In this document: positions 48,031-55,180 of the stretch, one piece after another | Layout: each line of letters begins with the position of its first letter | Numbering within the stretch: the first letter of the stretch is position 1 | Source: Betaproteobacteria bacterium HGW-Betaproteobacteria-16 | Lineage (GTDB): Bacteria > Pseudomonadota > Gammaproteobacteria > Burkholderiales > Burkholderiaceae_C | Length of the DNA: 64,000 nucleotides | Assembly (NCBI GenBank): GCA_002840835.1 | Contig: PHCQ01000003.1 | Span: 82,254-146,253 of the forward strand | Direction: 5' to 3' | Program-made: the position numbers and the translations under genes | The notes under the pieces: model-generated | Database searches by the model: none | Seen by the model: only the letters and a program-made list of their open reading frames with translations | What the model was told of the DNA's origin: nothing

Positions 48031-49424
48031 CCGAGTTCAACGCAGATTCCCTGCACCGGTTGGCCAAGATGGCCCTGGACGCTGGTGAGGTCACCTCGCC
48101 CGAGGAGGCCGTGGCCCTGTTCTCTCGCTACCGGCTGCGCATCCACCTCGGCCATGGCTGGGCTAACACACTGGCCGGTCAGGCCTGCTTCTTGACCGCG
48201 CTGAACACTGCCGTGCGCGCCTTCCTTGGCGGGGTCGAGGTCTACGGTGACCTGGGCTTCACGCTCGATGTCCCGCTGTACCAAGGTCGCAGCGCCCGGG
48301 GCGTCGCCGAGGAAATTGGCGCGGCGGTGGTCACCAACGCCGCCACCGAGCTGCCGACGCTGGTGGTCGGCGCCGCCTCCGAGGGCGCGATGCCGGCCTT
48401 CTGCGTTCAGCTCAGCTGGGACCACTGGCGCTTCGAGATTGCTCCCGTCGGCACCGGTGGCGGGCTGACCTGCGCGGACGACAACCCGCTCGCCGGCATC
48501 GGCGCCGCAGCACTTGGGGTCAATGAGGCTTTCATGCACGTCCGCGGCGACCTGGCCGAGGCCGGCCACCGCAGCGTCGGCATGTCCCTCTGGAACCCGC
48601 TGGCCGTCGCCGACTGGCGCGACGACGGACACAAGGGGCCTGTGCTGACCTACTTGCCGAAGTCCCTGTGGCTCGTCGGTTTGGGCCATCTTGGCCAAGC
48701 CTATGCGTGGACGCTGGGCATGTTGCCCTACTCGGCCGACGGCCGCCCGCACCTGGTGCTCCAGGACTTCGACAAGGCGGCCAAGTCCAATCTCAGCACT
48801 TGCTTGCTGCTGTGGTCGGCCGACCTGCTTAAGCCAAAGGTCAGAGCGGTGGGCAGCCGCCTCGAGGCCGCCGGCTTTACCACCGCGCTGGTCGAGCGCC
48901 GATTCGGCCCTGGTCATCGAGTCATGGTGGACGAGCCGACCACGGCGCTCTTCGGCGTCGACAACGTGGCCGCGCGCCGCGACCTCGATACGGCCGAGTT
49001 CTCTATGGTCGTCGAGACCGGGCTGGGCAGCGGGTATCGCGATTTCCGGAACATCCGCCTGCACACGTTCCCGGGCCCGCGCCTGCCGTCCAAAATCTGG
49101 ACGGCCGCATCCACCGCTCAAACCGCCACCGAGCTGAACGACACCTACAAGAAGCTGGCCGACGCGCGCAAAGACATCTGCGGGATGACGTTGCTGGCCT
49201 CGCGCGCAGTGGCCACGCCGTTCGTTGGCGCGCTGGCGGCGGTGCTGGCCTTGGCCGAGGTGATGCGCCCGCACCACGGCGGCTTGGTCTATGCCGCCCT
49301 GGACTTGCAGCTGAAGAGCCTGCGCTATCGCACTGGCGCCGCACCTGCCCAATACCGAGGGCTGCGAACGTCCTTCGTTCACGCCCAGAAGAGGCCGGCC
49401 GGCCTCGCACCGGAGGCCGCGTGA
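48027..49424 (+). CDS. bilC: E1-like ThiF-family adenylyltransferase, BilC-like
   Basis: This 465-residue protein starts at the ATG at 48027, with TAGGAG upstream. An N-terminal accessory domain (about 1-200) precedes a Rossmann-type ThiF/E1 domain: LWLVGLGHLGQAYAW with GxGxxG near 220, the adenylate-binding LQDFDKAAKSNLST and a later CGMTLLASRAVATPFVGALA. The cysteine of that last segment may be the thioester cysteine. It would activate the C terminus of the tandem ubiquitin-like protein and pass it to the E2. Here E1 follows JAB, whereas the commonly drawn Bil order is Ubl-E2-E1-JAB. Confidence 0.8.
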   Translation: MTEFNADSLHRLAKMALDAGEVTSPEEAVALFSRYRLRIHLGHGWANTLAGQACFLTALNTAVRAFLGGVEVYGDLGFTLDVPLYQGRSARGVAEEIGAAVVTNAATELPTLVVGAASEGAMPAFCVQLSWDHWRFEIAPVGTGGGLTCADDNPLAGIGAAALGVNEAFMHVRGDLAEAGHRSVGMSLWNPLAVADWRDDGHKGPVLTYLPKSLWLVGLGHLGQAYAWTLGMLPYSADGRPHLVLQDFDKAAKSNLSTCLLLWSADLLKPKVRAVGSRLEAAGFTTALVERRFGPGHRVMVDEPTTALFGVDNVAARRDLDTAEFSMVVETGLGSGYRDFRNIRLHTFPGPRLPSKIWTAASTAQTATELNDTYKKLADARKDICGMTLLASRAVATPFVGALAAVLALAEVMRPHHGGLVYAALDLQLKSLRYRTGAAPAQYRGLRTSFVHAQKRPAGLAPEAA

Positions 49425-49822
49425 GCAGGCGCCCCTACCGCCGCCAGCGTCGCGACAGCCTTTCCTCTGCGGTGGACGACACCGCGCACATTGCCGCGAA
49501 ATTCGGCCCCGTTGGAGCTCTCTGGACTGGCGCGATTGGCTTCGCTGTCTTTTACGCGGGACTGCCGGCCTGCATGATGGCCTGGACCGCAGAGCGCAAA
49601 GCCAGCCTCAAGGGCCCAGCCGCGGCGGCCTTTGCGAACTTGCTGGACCAAGTCATGTGGCACCGATTCATCTCGCCCTGCCAGTGGGCTGGGGTCGCCA
49701 TCCTACTGGTGTGCTCGGCCATCGCCATCTGGAAGCACCTTGAACAGGCTGAACTCGAGGGCGACGACGTGACCTTCCTGAGCGCTGCGTCGAAACTCGT
49801 CAGCCGCATGATTAGGTATTGA
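49421..49822 (+). CDS. Two-TM membrane protein at end of the Bil-like operon
   Basis: This 133-residue protein starts at a GTG overlapping the E1 stop by four bases, so it is translationally coupled. It has two hydrophobic helices (GALWTGAIGFAVFYAGLPAC near 28-48 and WAGVAILLVCSAIAIWK near 88-104) with a basic N terminus (SRRPYRRQRR). I recognise no family. It is the last gene of the plus-strand run and might anchor the conjugation apparatus or act as an effector at the membrane; this is inference. Confidence 0.65.
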   Translation: MSRRPYRRQRRDSLSSAVDDTAHIAAKFGPVGALWTGAIGFAVFYAGLPACMMAWTAERKASLKGPAAAAFANLLDQVMWHRFISPCQWAGVAILLVCSAIAIWKHLEQAELEGDDVTFLSAASKLVSRMIRY

Positions 49823-49827
49823 GCGCG

Positions 49828-50235
49828 TCAGGCGCTGATGTCGGCGCCTTGCATGAGCACCCTACGAACTGCTCGCACGACGCCGGCTACTGCATTTCGC
49901 GATTCGCGCAATACATCCGTCAGTTCCAGCTGCACACCGGCCTTGCTCTTGCCCTGGGTACAAATGTTGGTGCGGGCGGTGCCGGTGAAGTCGTGCCCGT
50001 TTAGCTTGGCCCGGACGCCCTCCGCTTCAAGGGCAGCAGCGATAAGCACCGCAAGTGCTTTGTCAAGGCTACCGAGAAGAACTTCCACCTCGCCTTCCTT
50101 GCAGCCATGAACCAGCCTTTGTATTTGCCCGCCCACCTTGGCGAGCCAGCCTGAGCCTTTTGCTTGGACGAAGATAACGAGAGCGGTACATCCCCAACGT
50201 AGCACCAAGCCGTGCGAGTCTGTCGCCACCCCCAT
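49828..50235 (-). pseudogene. C-terminal part of a poly-gamma-glutamate-hydrolase-like protein
   Basis: The last 60 residues match the ending of PghP-type proteins (phage-related zinc peptidases that cut poly-gamma-glutamate): GHDFTGTARTNICTQGKSKA then GVQLELTDVLRES. The N-terminal catalytic HGG-x-IE block of the family is missing. The frame stays open to about 50352 without supplying it. So this is either a truncated relic or a diverged regulatory version. It converges with the preceding operon. The family match is by eye and the pseudogene label is tentative. Confidence 0.5.
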
Positions 50236-50585
50236 CGACCATTGGCCACCGAATGGGCATGGGTCGATGCGTATCTTGTCCCTAGACTCGAACTTGGTCA
50301 GAGGTTCGCTGGGCCGGTCATGCGTGCGTTTTGCCCCGACAAGGGAGGGTTGTCAGCAGTCAAACCATCAAAGCACGCAGCCCGTCCGACGTGGGCTCAA
50401 GAACGCTCAGTCGACGGCAGTTTCGCCATTTGGTTTGCGCTGTGCATCAGAAAATGATGCACAACGCAAACCAAATGGCATTCCCAGCGCTCCGATTCAG
50501 ACGTCCCAAAGAACTCCTAGTACACACAAAGGAGAGGCCTCGGCTTGGCATGGTTCTGACATTCGGAAGTCGGCCGAACTGGGTG
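50236..50585. other. Gene-poor gap holding a large hairpin
   Basis: Besides a possible open upstream extension of the PghP-like frame to 50352, I see no gene. The outstanding feature is the 55-base inverted repeat at 50425..50479, described separately. The rest of the gap shows nothing I recognise. Confidence 0.55.
50425..50479. repeat. 55-base near-perfect hairpin (24 of 25 pairs, GAAAA loop)
   Basis: Left arm 50425..50449 (GCCATTTGGTTTGCG, then CTGTGCATCA) pairs with right arm 50455..50479 with one C/A mismatch and a five-base loop GAAAA. There is no T run after the stem on either strand, so it is not a canonical terminator. It could be a structured small RNA, an integron-like or rolling-circle recombination site, or the core of a palindromic mobile repeat. 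Confidence 0.85.
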
Positions 50586-51329
50586 CTATGCCTCCCCCTG
50601 CGTCACATTGCTTCCCACTCGCCGTACGACTACTGAAATCGGTACGTGGTCACTAAGTGACAACCACTTATCGAGGGTCCCAATCTGCACCTCTCGCTCA
50701 AGCCATTCCGCTCCGAGGAATGCGTAGTCGATGTGATACGGCTTGTCGACTTTCCTGTGGTGAAAGAATGTTGCGCGGGTCTCCTTGCCTTGTGGCTCCT
50801 TGAAGTGCCGGTGGTATGCACTTTGCAAACCTATGTCAGAGAGAATTTGAACGACATCGCTATGGCTGCAAGTGCGGTGTTGTTTATCCCATTGAACATT
50901 GCTGTTCAAGTCACCGACGACCATACCGCGAGGATGACCCACGAAGTTTTTGTGAAGCTGCAGGAACCGCCACAGTTGTCCTATGTAGCTGAACGTTCCT
51001 GAGCTTGCTCCCGCTGTCCATGTCGCGAGCAGCGGCCAGTCCCCGTTGATGACGCATGGCAGGAAGAACTCCAGCGCCCCCAGTTCAAGCTGCTGCTGTT
51101 CGACCTGAAGACCGTTTCTAGCGAATACGCCAATGCCCTTGTTTTTGGTTGGACCCGTCCAAAGATAGTCCCCAGCCCAAGCAAGGTAGGCGGGGTCTGC
51201 CGCAAGAGCCGGGTTTTCGCATTCTTGGATGATGAGCAAATCCGCATTGAGCTCGTCGAGTACTTGCCATTTCTTGCGCAGTCCGCCCGCGCAGTTCCAC
51301 GAAACAATGCGTAGTTCGATGCCCGTCAT
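50586..51329 (-). CDS. Endonuclease/exonuclease/phosphatase (EEP) family protein
   Basis: This 247-residue protein has the EEP catalytic set in order: IVSWNCAGGLRKKW near 8-21 (Asn), LLIIQECENP near 31-40 (metal-binding Glu), VVGDLNSNVQWD near 137-148 (Asp and Asn) and SLSDHVPISVV near the end (Asp-His). Members include DNA repair nucleases of the ExoIII type, DNases and phosphodiesterases. No extra domains or signal peptide are seen. It is the last and most distant gene (154 bases) of the minus-strand group headed by the phosphatase at 54 kb. The substrate is unknown. Confidence 0.85.
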   Translation of the reverse strand: MTGIELRIVSWNCAGGLRKKWQVLDELNADLLIIQECENPALAADPAYLAWAGDYLWTGPTKNKGIGVFARNGLQVEQQQLELGALEFFLPCVINGDWPLLATWTAGASSGTFSYIGQLWRFLQLHKNFVGHPRGMVVGDLNSNVQWDKQHRTCSHSDVVQILSDIGLQSAYHRHFKEPQGKETRATFFHHRKVDKPYHIDYAFLGAEWLEREVQIGTLDKWLSLSDHVPISVVVRRVGSNVTQGEA

Positions 51330-51483
51330 CTTTGACCCTTCATGAATTACTGCCCCTGGAGCTTCAGTGGTGGCGAATCTCGTCTACAAATGAAGACGCT
51401 AAAGCCTGGCCGTGCACGCGCCCCAGGGAGCAAGGAGACCCGAGCGAAGGCGTCGTGGAAGGGGCACACCGGGGGGCACAGAT

Positions 51484-52452
51484 TCAGGCCAGAAGCCTCT
51501 GAGCAATTTCCAACGCATCTCTCGTGCTCAACCATTCCGGCCGAGGTCGTCCCTTGGTCGTGTCACAGTCAAGAACAGCTCGAACCATTTTTTCTGGGAT
51601 GCCACTGATACCAACTCGTGCTCCGACAAGCCCGCCCACTATGCAGGCGTTCGTGTCCGTGTCGCCCCCGCACGCGAGGACCTGATTGACAGCCTGGACG
51701 TAGGTATGCCCGCGCAACATGTGGTGGAAAGCGTGGCAGAAAGCGATTCGAACAAACCCGGCACTCGGATACGCGGACGGCAGTTCACCATTTTCAGCAT
51801 CTTCAAGCCACGAGAGGACTTCCTCAGATTCATGGCCCGTAGGGCCGAGCGCTGCTTTTGCTTGTTCGAGAGCACCCGAACCATCACCCGGATTGAGCAG
51901 CAGGTGCCGAATGGCGACGACGTAGGCTGCGTTCGCGCACAGACAGCTCGGATTCGGGTGCGTGAGGCTCGCATCGTCTCGGGCAGACTTTGCAGCTTCT
52001 TTCATTGAAAGCCGGGTGGACCAGATGCCCAGGGCGCTGGCTCTCATCAGCGCGCCGTTCGCTTTGGATGCCATGTTGTGTGCCGATGCACTTCGTGAAA
52101 CGGCATCAGCAAGGTGTCCTGTCGAAAGGGCTGGCCCGCCGAGTGCGGCAGATGTTGCCTGTCCCACGTCAAAAGGCCTGCTGTTCATCCACGCTCGATA
52201 GCTGGTGGCCACCTCCTCGCGTGGAAATTGAGGTGAATCGACCAGGGCACGTGCCAGTGCCAGCGTCAGCTCTCCATCGTCGGTGACTTGCCCCGGGGCG
52301 ACCCTCAAGACGCCTCCTCCCTTCATCGCCTGGGCGTCGGCGAGCTCGACCTCGGTCGGCTTTCTACCCAGAAACTCCAGGCGAGCCCCGGCCGCGTCCC
52401 CGACGAATGCGCCGAGCAGGCACCCTTGCGCGAGGTGGATGATGTTGGTCAT
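51484..52452 (-). CDS. ADP-ribosylglycohydrolase (DraG/ARH family)
   Basis: This 322-residue enzyme would remove ADP-ribose from proteins, nucleic acids or small molecules. Motifs are CLLGAFVGDAAGARLEF near residue 8-24, VTDDGELTLALARAL near 60 (magnesium-binding TDD) and ACGGDTDTNACIVGGLVGA near 280 (second metal site). All metal ligands appear intact. The start at 52452 has AGAGGAAG upstream; a longer frame from 52500 overlaps the preceding gene and has no such site. It shares a strand and probably transcription with a gene set facing an NrtR-like regulator, whose family senses ADP-ribose; the link is inference. Confidence 0.87.
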   Translation of the reverse strand: MTNIIHLAQGCLLGAFVGDAAGARLEFLGRKPTEVELADAQAMKGGGVLRVAPGQVTDDGELTLALARALVDSPQFPREEVATSYRAWMNSRPFDVGQATSAALGGPALSTGHLADAVSRSASAHNMASKANGALMRASALGIWSTRLSMKEAAKSARDDASLTHPNPSCLCANAAYVVAIRHLLLNPGDGSGALEQAKAALGPTGHESEEVLSWLEDAENGELPSAYPSAGFVRIAFCHAFHHMLRGHTYVQAVNQVLACGGDTDTNACIVGGLVGARVGISGIPEKMVRAVLDCDTTKGRPRPEWLSTRDALEIAQRLLA

Positions 52453-52492
52453 GTTTGCTTCCTCTTTGCTTGGTGTTGTGCTGCTGTTCTTG

Positions 52493-52831
52493 TCAATCAT
52501 CGAAGGGCGGCAGGTCGGCCGCGTCTTCGGTTATCCAGCGGTACAGCTCTCGCGCGACCACGAATGCAAGCTCCTCCATCGGCTCCTTCTCGTTGGGAAT
52601 CGGCTGAACTGAGCCATCGAGGACTTGAAAGCTCCAGCTGTAGCCCATCCACGTAATGCGCACCAAGATGGCATCGTTCCGACCACACCAGAAGTCGGCG
52701 GTGGAGGAGCTGTAGCCCACCGCGTCGGTTCCGATGGAGCAGCCCGCGCCGGGCACAACACATCGTCGCAGCCCCCTGGCATTGAAATGGGGGATTTTCG
52801 ATATGGAAAAGTCCGCTGCTGAAATCATCAC
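52493..52831 (-). CDS. Unknown small protein (112 aa)
   Basis: No family is recognised. Composition is that of a folded soluble protein with several tryptophans (AILVRITWMGYSWSFQVLDG) and an acidic C terminus (WITEDAADLPPFDD). Two other frames are open here, but this one has the most protein-like sequence and fits the spacing: six bases after the upstream stop and 40 before the ADP-ribosylglycohydrolase start. It probably belongs to the same operon. Confidence 0.6.
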   Translation of the reverse strand: MMISAADFSISKIPHFNARGLRRCVVPGAGCSIGTDAVGYSSSTADFWCGRNDAILVRITWMGYSWSFQVLDGSVQPIPNEKEPMEELAFVVARELYRWITEDAADLPPFDD

Positions 52832-52837
52832 TGCAGC

Positions 52838-53383
52838 TCAACCGAAAAGTCCTTTGCTATCGCGGACCACGGGTCCGAACTCGTGGGACTCTCTGTCGAG
52901 AACCCGGTAGCCGGTTTCGGTCTTCTTCTGGTCGTTCCACTGGTACAGCAACACCTTGTCGATTCGATACAGGTCTGCAACGCGCTCCATGCGTGCAATG
53001 TCTGCGGCACTTGGCATCTTGGCCCGGCCGCCTTTGACTTGAATGAGCATGATGTCGAAAACGTCCAGGTGTTTGAGCACCACGTCCTCTGGCATACCTG
53101 ACACGTCCCAGCGCTTGCGGATGGCCAGTATGTCAACGATGCCTGCGGACTCGCGACCTTTTGGTCCCGGGAAGTCGACCCATTGCCATCGACCCCCGTG
53201 CTTGCGAGACTCTCGAATCAGATGTGCTTTCGCGAGTGCGGTGGCGAGGGCCGCTGTTTTGATTGCAGTTATTGCTGCGAGCTGCCCCTTTGTCAGTGTT
53301 TCTGGTTCTTTCAGCTCGACCAGCTGTTCGATGGCTTCCGCATCTGACACGGTTTTCTTTTGGGTCGGCGTTGTCTTTCTCAT
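52838..53383 (-). CDS. Possible PD-(D/E)XK-fold protein (181 aa)
   Basis: The start at 53383 follows the phosphatase stop by one base and has an AGGAGAG ribosome site; a longer frame to 53563 overlaps that gene and is unlikely. The segment ESAGIVDILAIRKRW followed about 30 residues later by FDIMLIQVKGGRAKMPS resembles the D...(E/Q)xK core of restriction-endonuclease-fold nucleases, with Gln in place of Glu. The N terminus is lysine-rich. The nuclease idea is tentative; I cannot name a family. It lies in the middle of the phosphatase/ADP-ribosylglycohydrolase operon. Confidence 0.55.
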   Translation of the reverse strand: MRKTTPTQKKTVSDAEAIEQLVELKEPETLTKGQLAAITAIKTAALATALAKAHLIRESRKHGGRWQWVDFPGPKGRESAGIVDILAIRKRWDVSGMPEDVVLKHLDVFDIMLIQVKGGRAKMPSAADIARMERVADLYRIDKVLLYQWNDQKKTETGYRVLDRESHEFGPVVRDSKGLFG

Positions 53384-53384
53384 A

Positions 53385-54323
53385 TCAACTCTCCTGAATA
53401 TAAAAGTGACTGACATCGAGGGTGGTCTCACCGTCCCACCTGTATGCGACCAATGGGCCTCCTTTGCCTGCGCTGTAGTCCACGCAGGCAATCTTTTCAG
53501 CCTGCAAAACAGGCGTCCCTTGCAGCCAGTAGTGGCCGACGAAAACGGGCTTGTGTTGGTCATAAACCGGCCGTTCTTCTGCGGGCACCGCTAGCTCAGG
53601 CAAAGCCATGCGCGCGTCCTCAGGCATCAGAGCCAGGTCTCGGAAGCTGTGGCGACCCTCGTCCCACCAACGAATGCGAACGTTGCGCCGTTCGTGCCCG
53701 TCTTTGTCCAAGAACGCATGACCTTCTGGGAGCGGCACCTCAAGTCCTTTCGTCAATCCTTCGACGGCGCGGAACACAGGGTCGTCGCGTCGGCTTGCCC
53801 GGACCATCAGCTCGCGTGTCAGGGTTTTAGAAGGCCCCAGTAAGGGCTCCAGTTCAGACATATAGCCATAGTGCCAACACGCGTGCACCACTCGCAACTC
53901 GGGCAGGTCCAGCCACAGGGGCAACGTGAGAAACCATTCAATAGCCTCATCGTGCAGAGACGTGCCTTCAACCTCTGCCAGGAATTGCTGGTGCTGCTGT
54001 CGGTTCTTGACACCGAGTTCTCCGTGTCTGGGACGCAAAAAACTCTCACCATTCGCACTGGCAGGGTCAGGCGTGTGCCACGCGATGGCGTTGAACTCGT
54101 GGTTGCCGAGAATGGCCTGAGCATTGCCAGACTCGACCATGGCGCGCACGATGCGGTATGTGTCTACTTGACGAGGTCCACGGTCGACATAGTCACCCAC
54201 AAAAATGGCAGTTCGATGTGGGTGCTGAAAGCTACAAGCCCTTTGCCGGTAGCCCATTCCATGAAGGAGAGCCTCCAATTTGTCTGCCTGACCGTGAACG
54301 TCTCCAATGATGTCAAAGCCCAT
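53385..54323 (-). CDS. PPP-type metallophosphoesterase (Ap4A hydrolase/protein phosphatase-like)
   Basis: This 312-residue phosphatase has the PPP signature in order: FDIIGDVHGQADKLE at the N terminus (GDxHG), FVGDYVDRGPRQ near 41-52 (GDxxDRG), ILGNHEFNAIAWH near 70 (GNHE) and histidines further on (VVHACWHYG and VFVGHYWL). Bacterial relatives are symmetrical Ap4A hydrolases, RNA 2',3'-cyclic phosphatases such as in Pnkp, or protein phosphatases. It heads a five-gene minus-strand group and is divergent from the NrtR-like gene, with paired operator candidates between them. Confidence 0.88.
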   Translation of the reverse strand: MGFDIIGDVHGQADKLEALLHGMGYRQRACSFQHPHRTAIFVGDYVDRGPRQVDTYRIVRAMVESGNAQAILGNHEFNAIAWHTPDPASANGESFLRPRHGELGVKNRQQHQQFLAEVEGTSLHDEAIEWFLTLPLWLDLPELRVVHACWHYGYMSELEPLLGPSKTLTRELMVRASRRDDPVFRAVEGLTKGLEVPLPEGHAFLDKDGHERRNVRIRWWDEGRHSFRDLALMPEDARMALPELAVPAEERPVYDQHKPVFVGHYWLQGTPVLQAEKIACVDYSAGKGGPLVAYRWDGETTLDVSHFYIQES

Positions 54324-54334
54324 ATCACCCCTCT

Positions 54335-54384
54335 TAGTTGCATAATGCCACTATTATGAGCTACTTAGTGGCGATGTGCAACTA
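54335..54384. promoter_or_regulatory. Two near-palindromic 19-bp operator candidates between divergent genes
   Basis: TAGTTGCATAATGCCACTA (54335..54353) and TAGTGGCGATGTGCAACTA (54366..54384) are inverted copies of each other (16 of 19 positions). Each is itself nearly palindromic with half-sites TAGT(T/G)GC(A/G) around three central bases. The second ends on the first base of the regulator's ATG. An extra half-site-like CCACTA follows at 54391..54396. The spacing fits binding of a dimeric regulator, most simply the NrtR-like product of the adjacent gene. Length and symmetry resemble NrtR boxes; the exact sequence is its own. Confidence 0.75.
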
Positions 54385-55055
54385 TGAATACCACTAAAGA
54401 ACTTTTTCCCCTTGTCGGCGTGGATGTCGCTCTATTCAGCGTGGTCGATGAACGCCTGAAGGTGCTGCTGGTCAAGCGAGCTCGCGAACCAGATGCAAAA
54501 CGGTGGGCCCTGCCAGGAGGCATGCTTAAGCCGAATTTGGATGCCTCGCTTGCTGGAACCGCGCGACGCGTGCTGGCCGACAAGGTGGCCGTTGAACTGC
54601 CGCACATTGAAGAAGTCGGGACGTATAGCGGCCCAGACCGGGACCCACGCGGCTGGTCGGTCACGGTGCTCTTCTATGCGCTGCTCCCCCTCGACAAAAT
54701 CAACGCCGTCGTTCGCAACAAGGTCGAAGCCGTGGAGTGGGCGGATGCGACATCGCCCGGACACCGTCTGGCCTTCGACCACGCAGAACAGCTTGCCGCA
54801 GCTGTGAAAAAGCTTCGTGCCAAGGTGGCAGCCGACGCTCTCCCTCTTCACCTGCTGCCGGAAAAATTCACGTTGACCCAGCTACAGAATGTGGTGTCGG
54901 TCATCCTGGGGCATCCGGTAGACAAGAGCTCTTTTCGGCGACGGTTGAAATCTTCAAGTGACTTGGTGGAGCTTGACGAATTTGTACGAGGAGCTCAGCG
55001 CCCAGCTCAGCTCTTCACGGCCAGTCCACGCTTTTCATTCACTTCTAGCCCCTAG
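54384..55055 (+). CDS. NrtR-like transcriptional regulator (degenerate Nudix plus winged HTH)
   Basis: This 223-residue protein has an N-terminal Nudix domain (LVGVDVALFSVVDERLKVLL, then RWALPGGML) and a C-terminal winged helix typical of NrtR (LPEKFTLTQLQNVVSVILGH and SSFRRRL). The Nudix box after GG is KPNLDASLAGTARRVLADKV, lacking the catalytic glutamates, so it should bind rather than cut ADP-ribose-type ligands, as in NrtR repressors of NAD genes. Paired palindromes lie just upstream, the second touching the start codon, which implies autoregulation and control of the divergent operon. None of the usual NAD-synthesis targets is nearby. Confidence 0.83.
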   Translation: MNTTKELFPLVGVDVALFSVVDERLKVLLVKRAREPDAKRWALPGGMLKPNLDASLAGTARRVLADKVAVELPHIEEVGTYSGPDRDPRGWSVTVLFYALLPLDKINAVVRNKVEAVEWADATSPGHRLAFDHAEQLAAAVKKLRAKVAADALPLHLLPEKFTLTQLQNVVSVILGHPVDKSSFRRRLKSSSDLVELDEFVRGAQRPAQLFTASPRFSFTSSP

Positions 55056-55180
55056 GCTCTTGCACACTGGGACACCCGCCCTGATGCGATGTGGAGTGAT
55101 TTTGTTTTGTGAATGACAGGCGCCGTCGTCTTCATCGATGACCGGGCCCTCATTGTTTTCCACCATGTAGGCTGACCTCT

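Noticed and set aside
48024..49382. Minus-strand frame of 452 aa opposite the E1 gene
   Set aside because: Antisense to a gene with clear ThiF motifs and overlapping neighbours; no recognisable motif and biased G/R/Q composition.
50425..50479. Rho-independent terminator for the EEP gene
   Set aside because: The stem is far longer than usual and no T run follows on the minus strand, so termination is not the simplest reading.
50138..50656. Plus-strand frames across the hairpin region
   Set aside because: They translate through the inverted repeat and antisense to the EEP and PghP-like frames, without any motif.
52497..52841. Alternative frame for the 112-aa gene at 52.5 kb
   Set aside because: It is cysteine- and arginine-rich without pattern, whereas the chosen frame has normal hydrophobic alternation, an acidic tail and better operon spacing.
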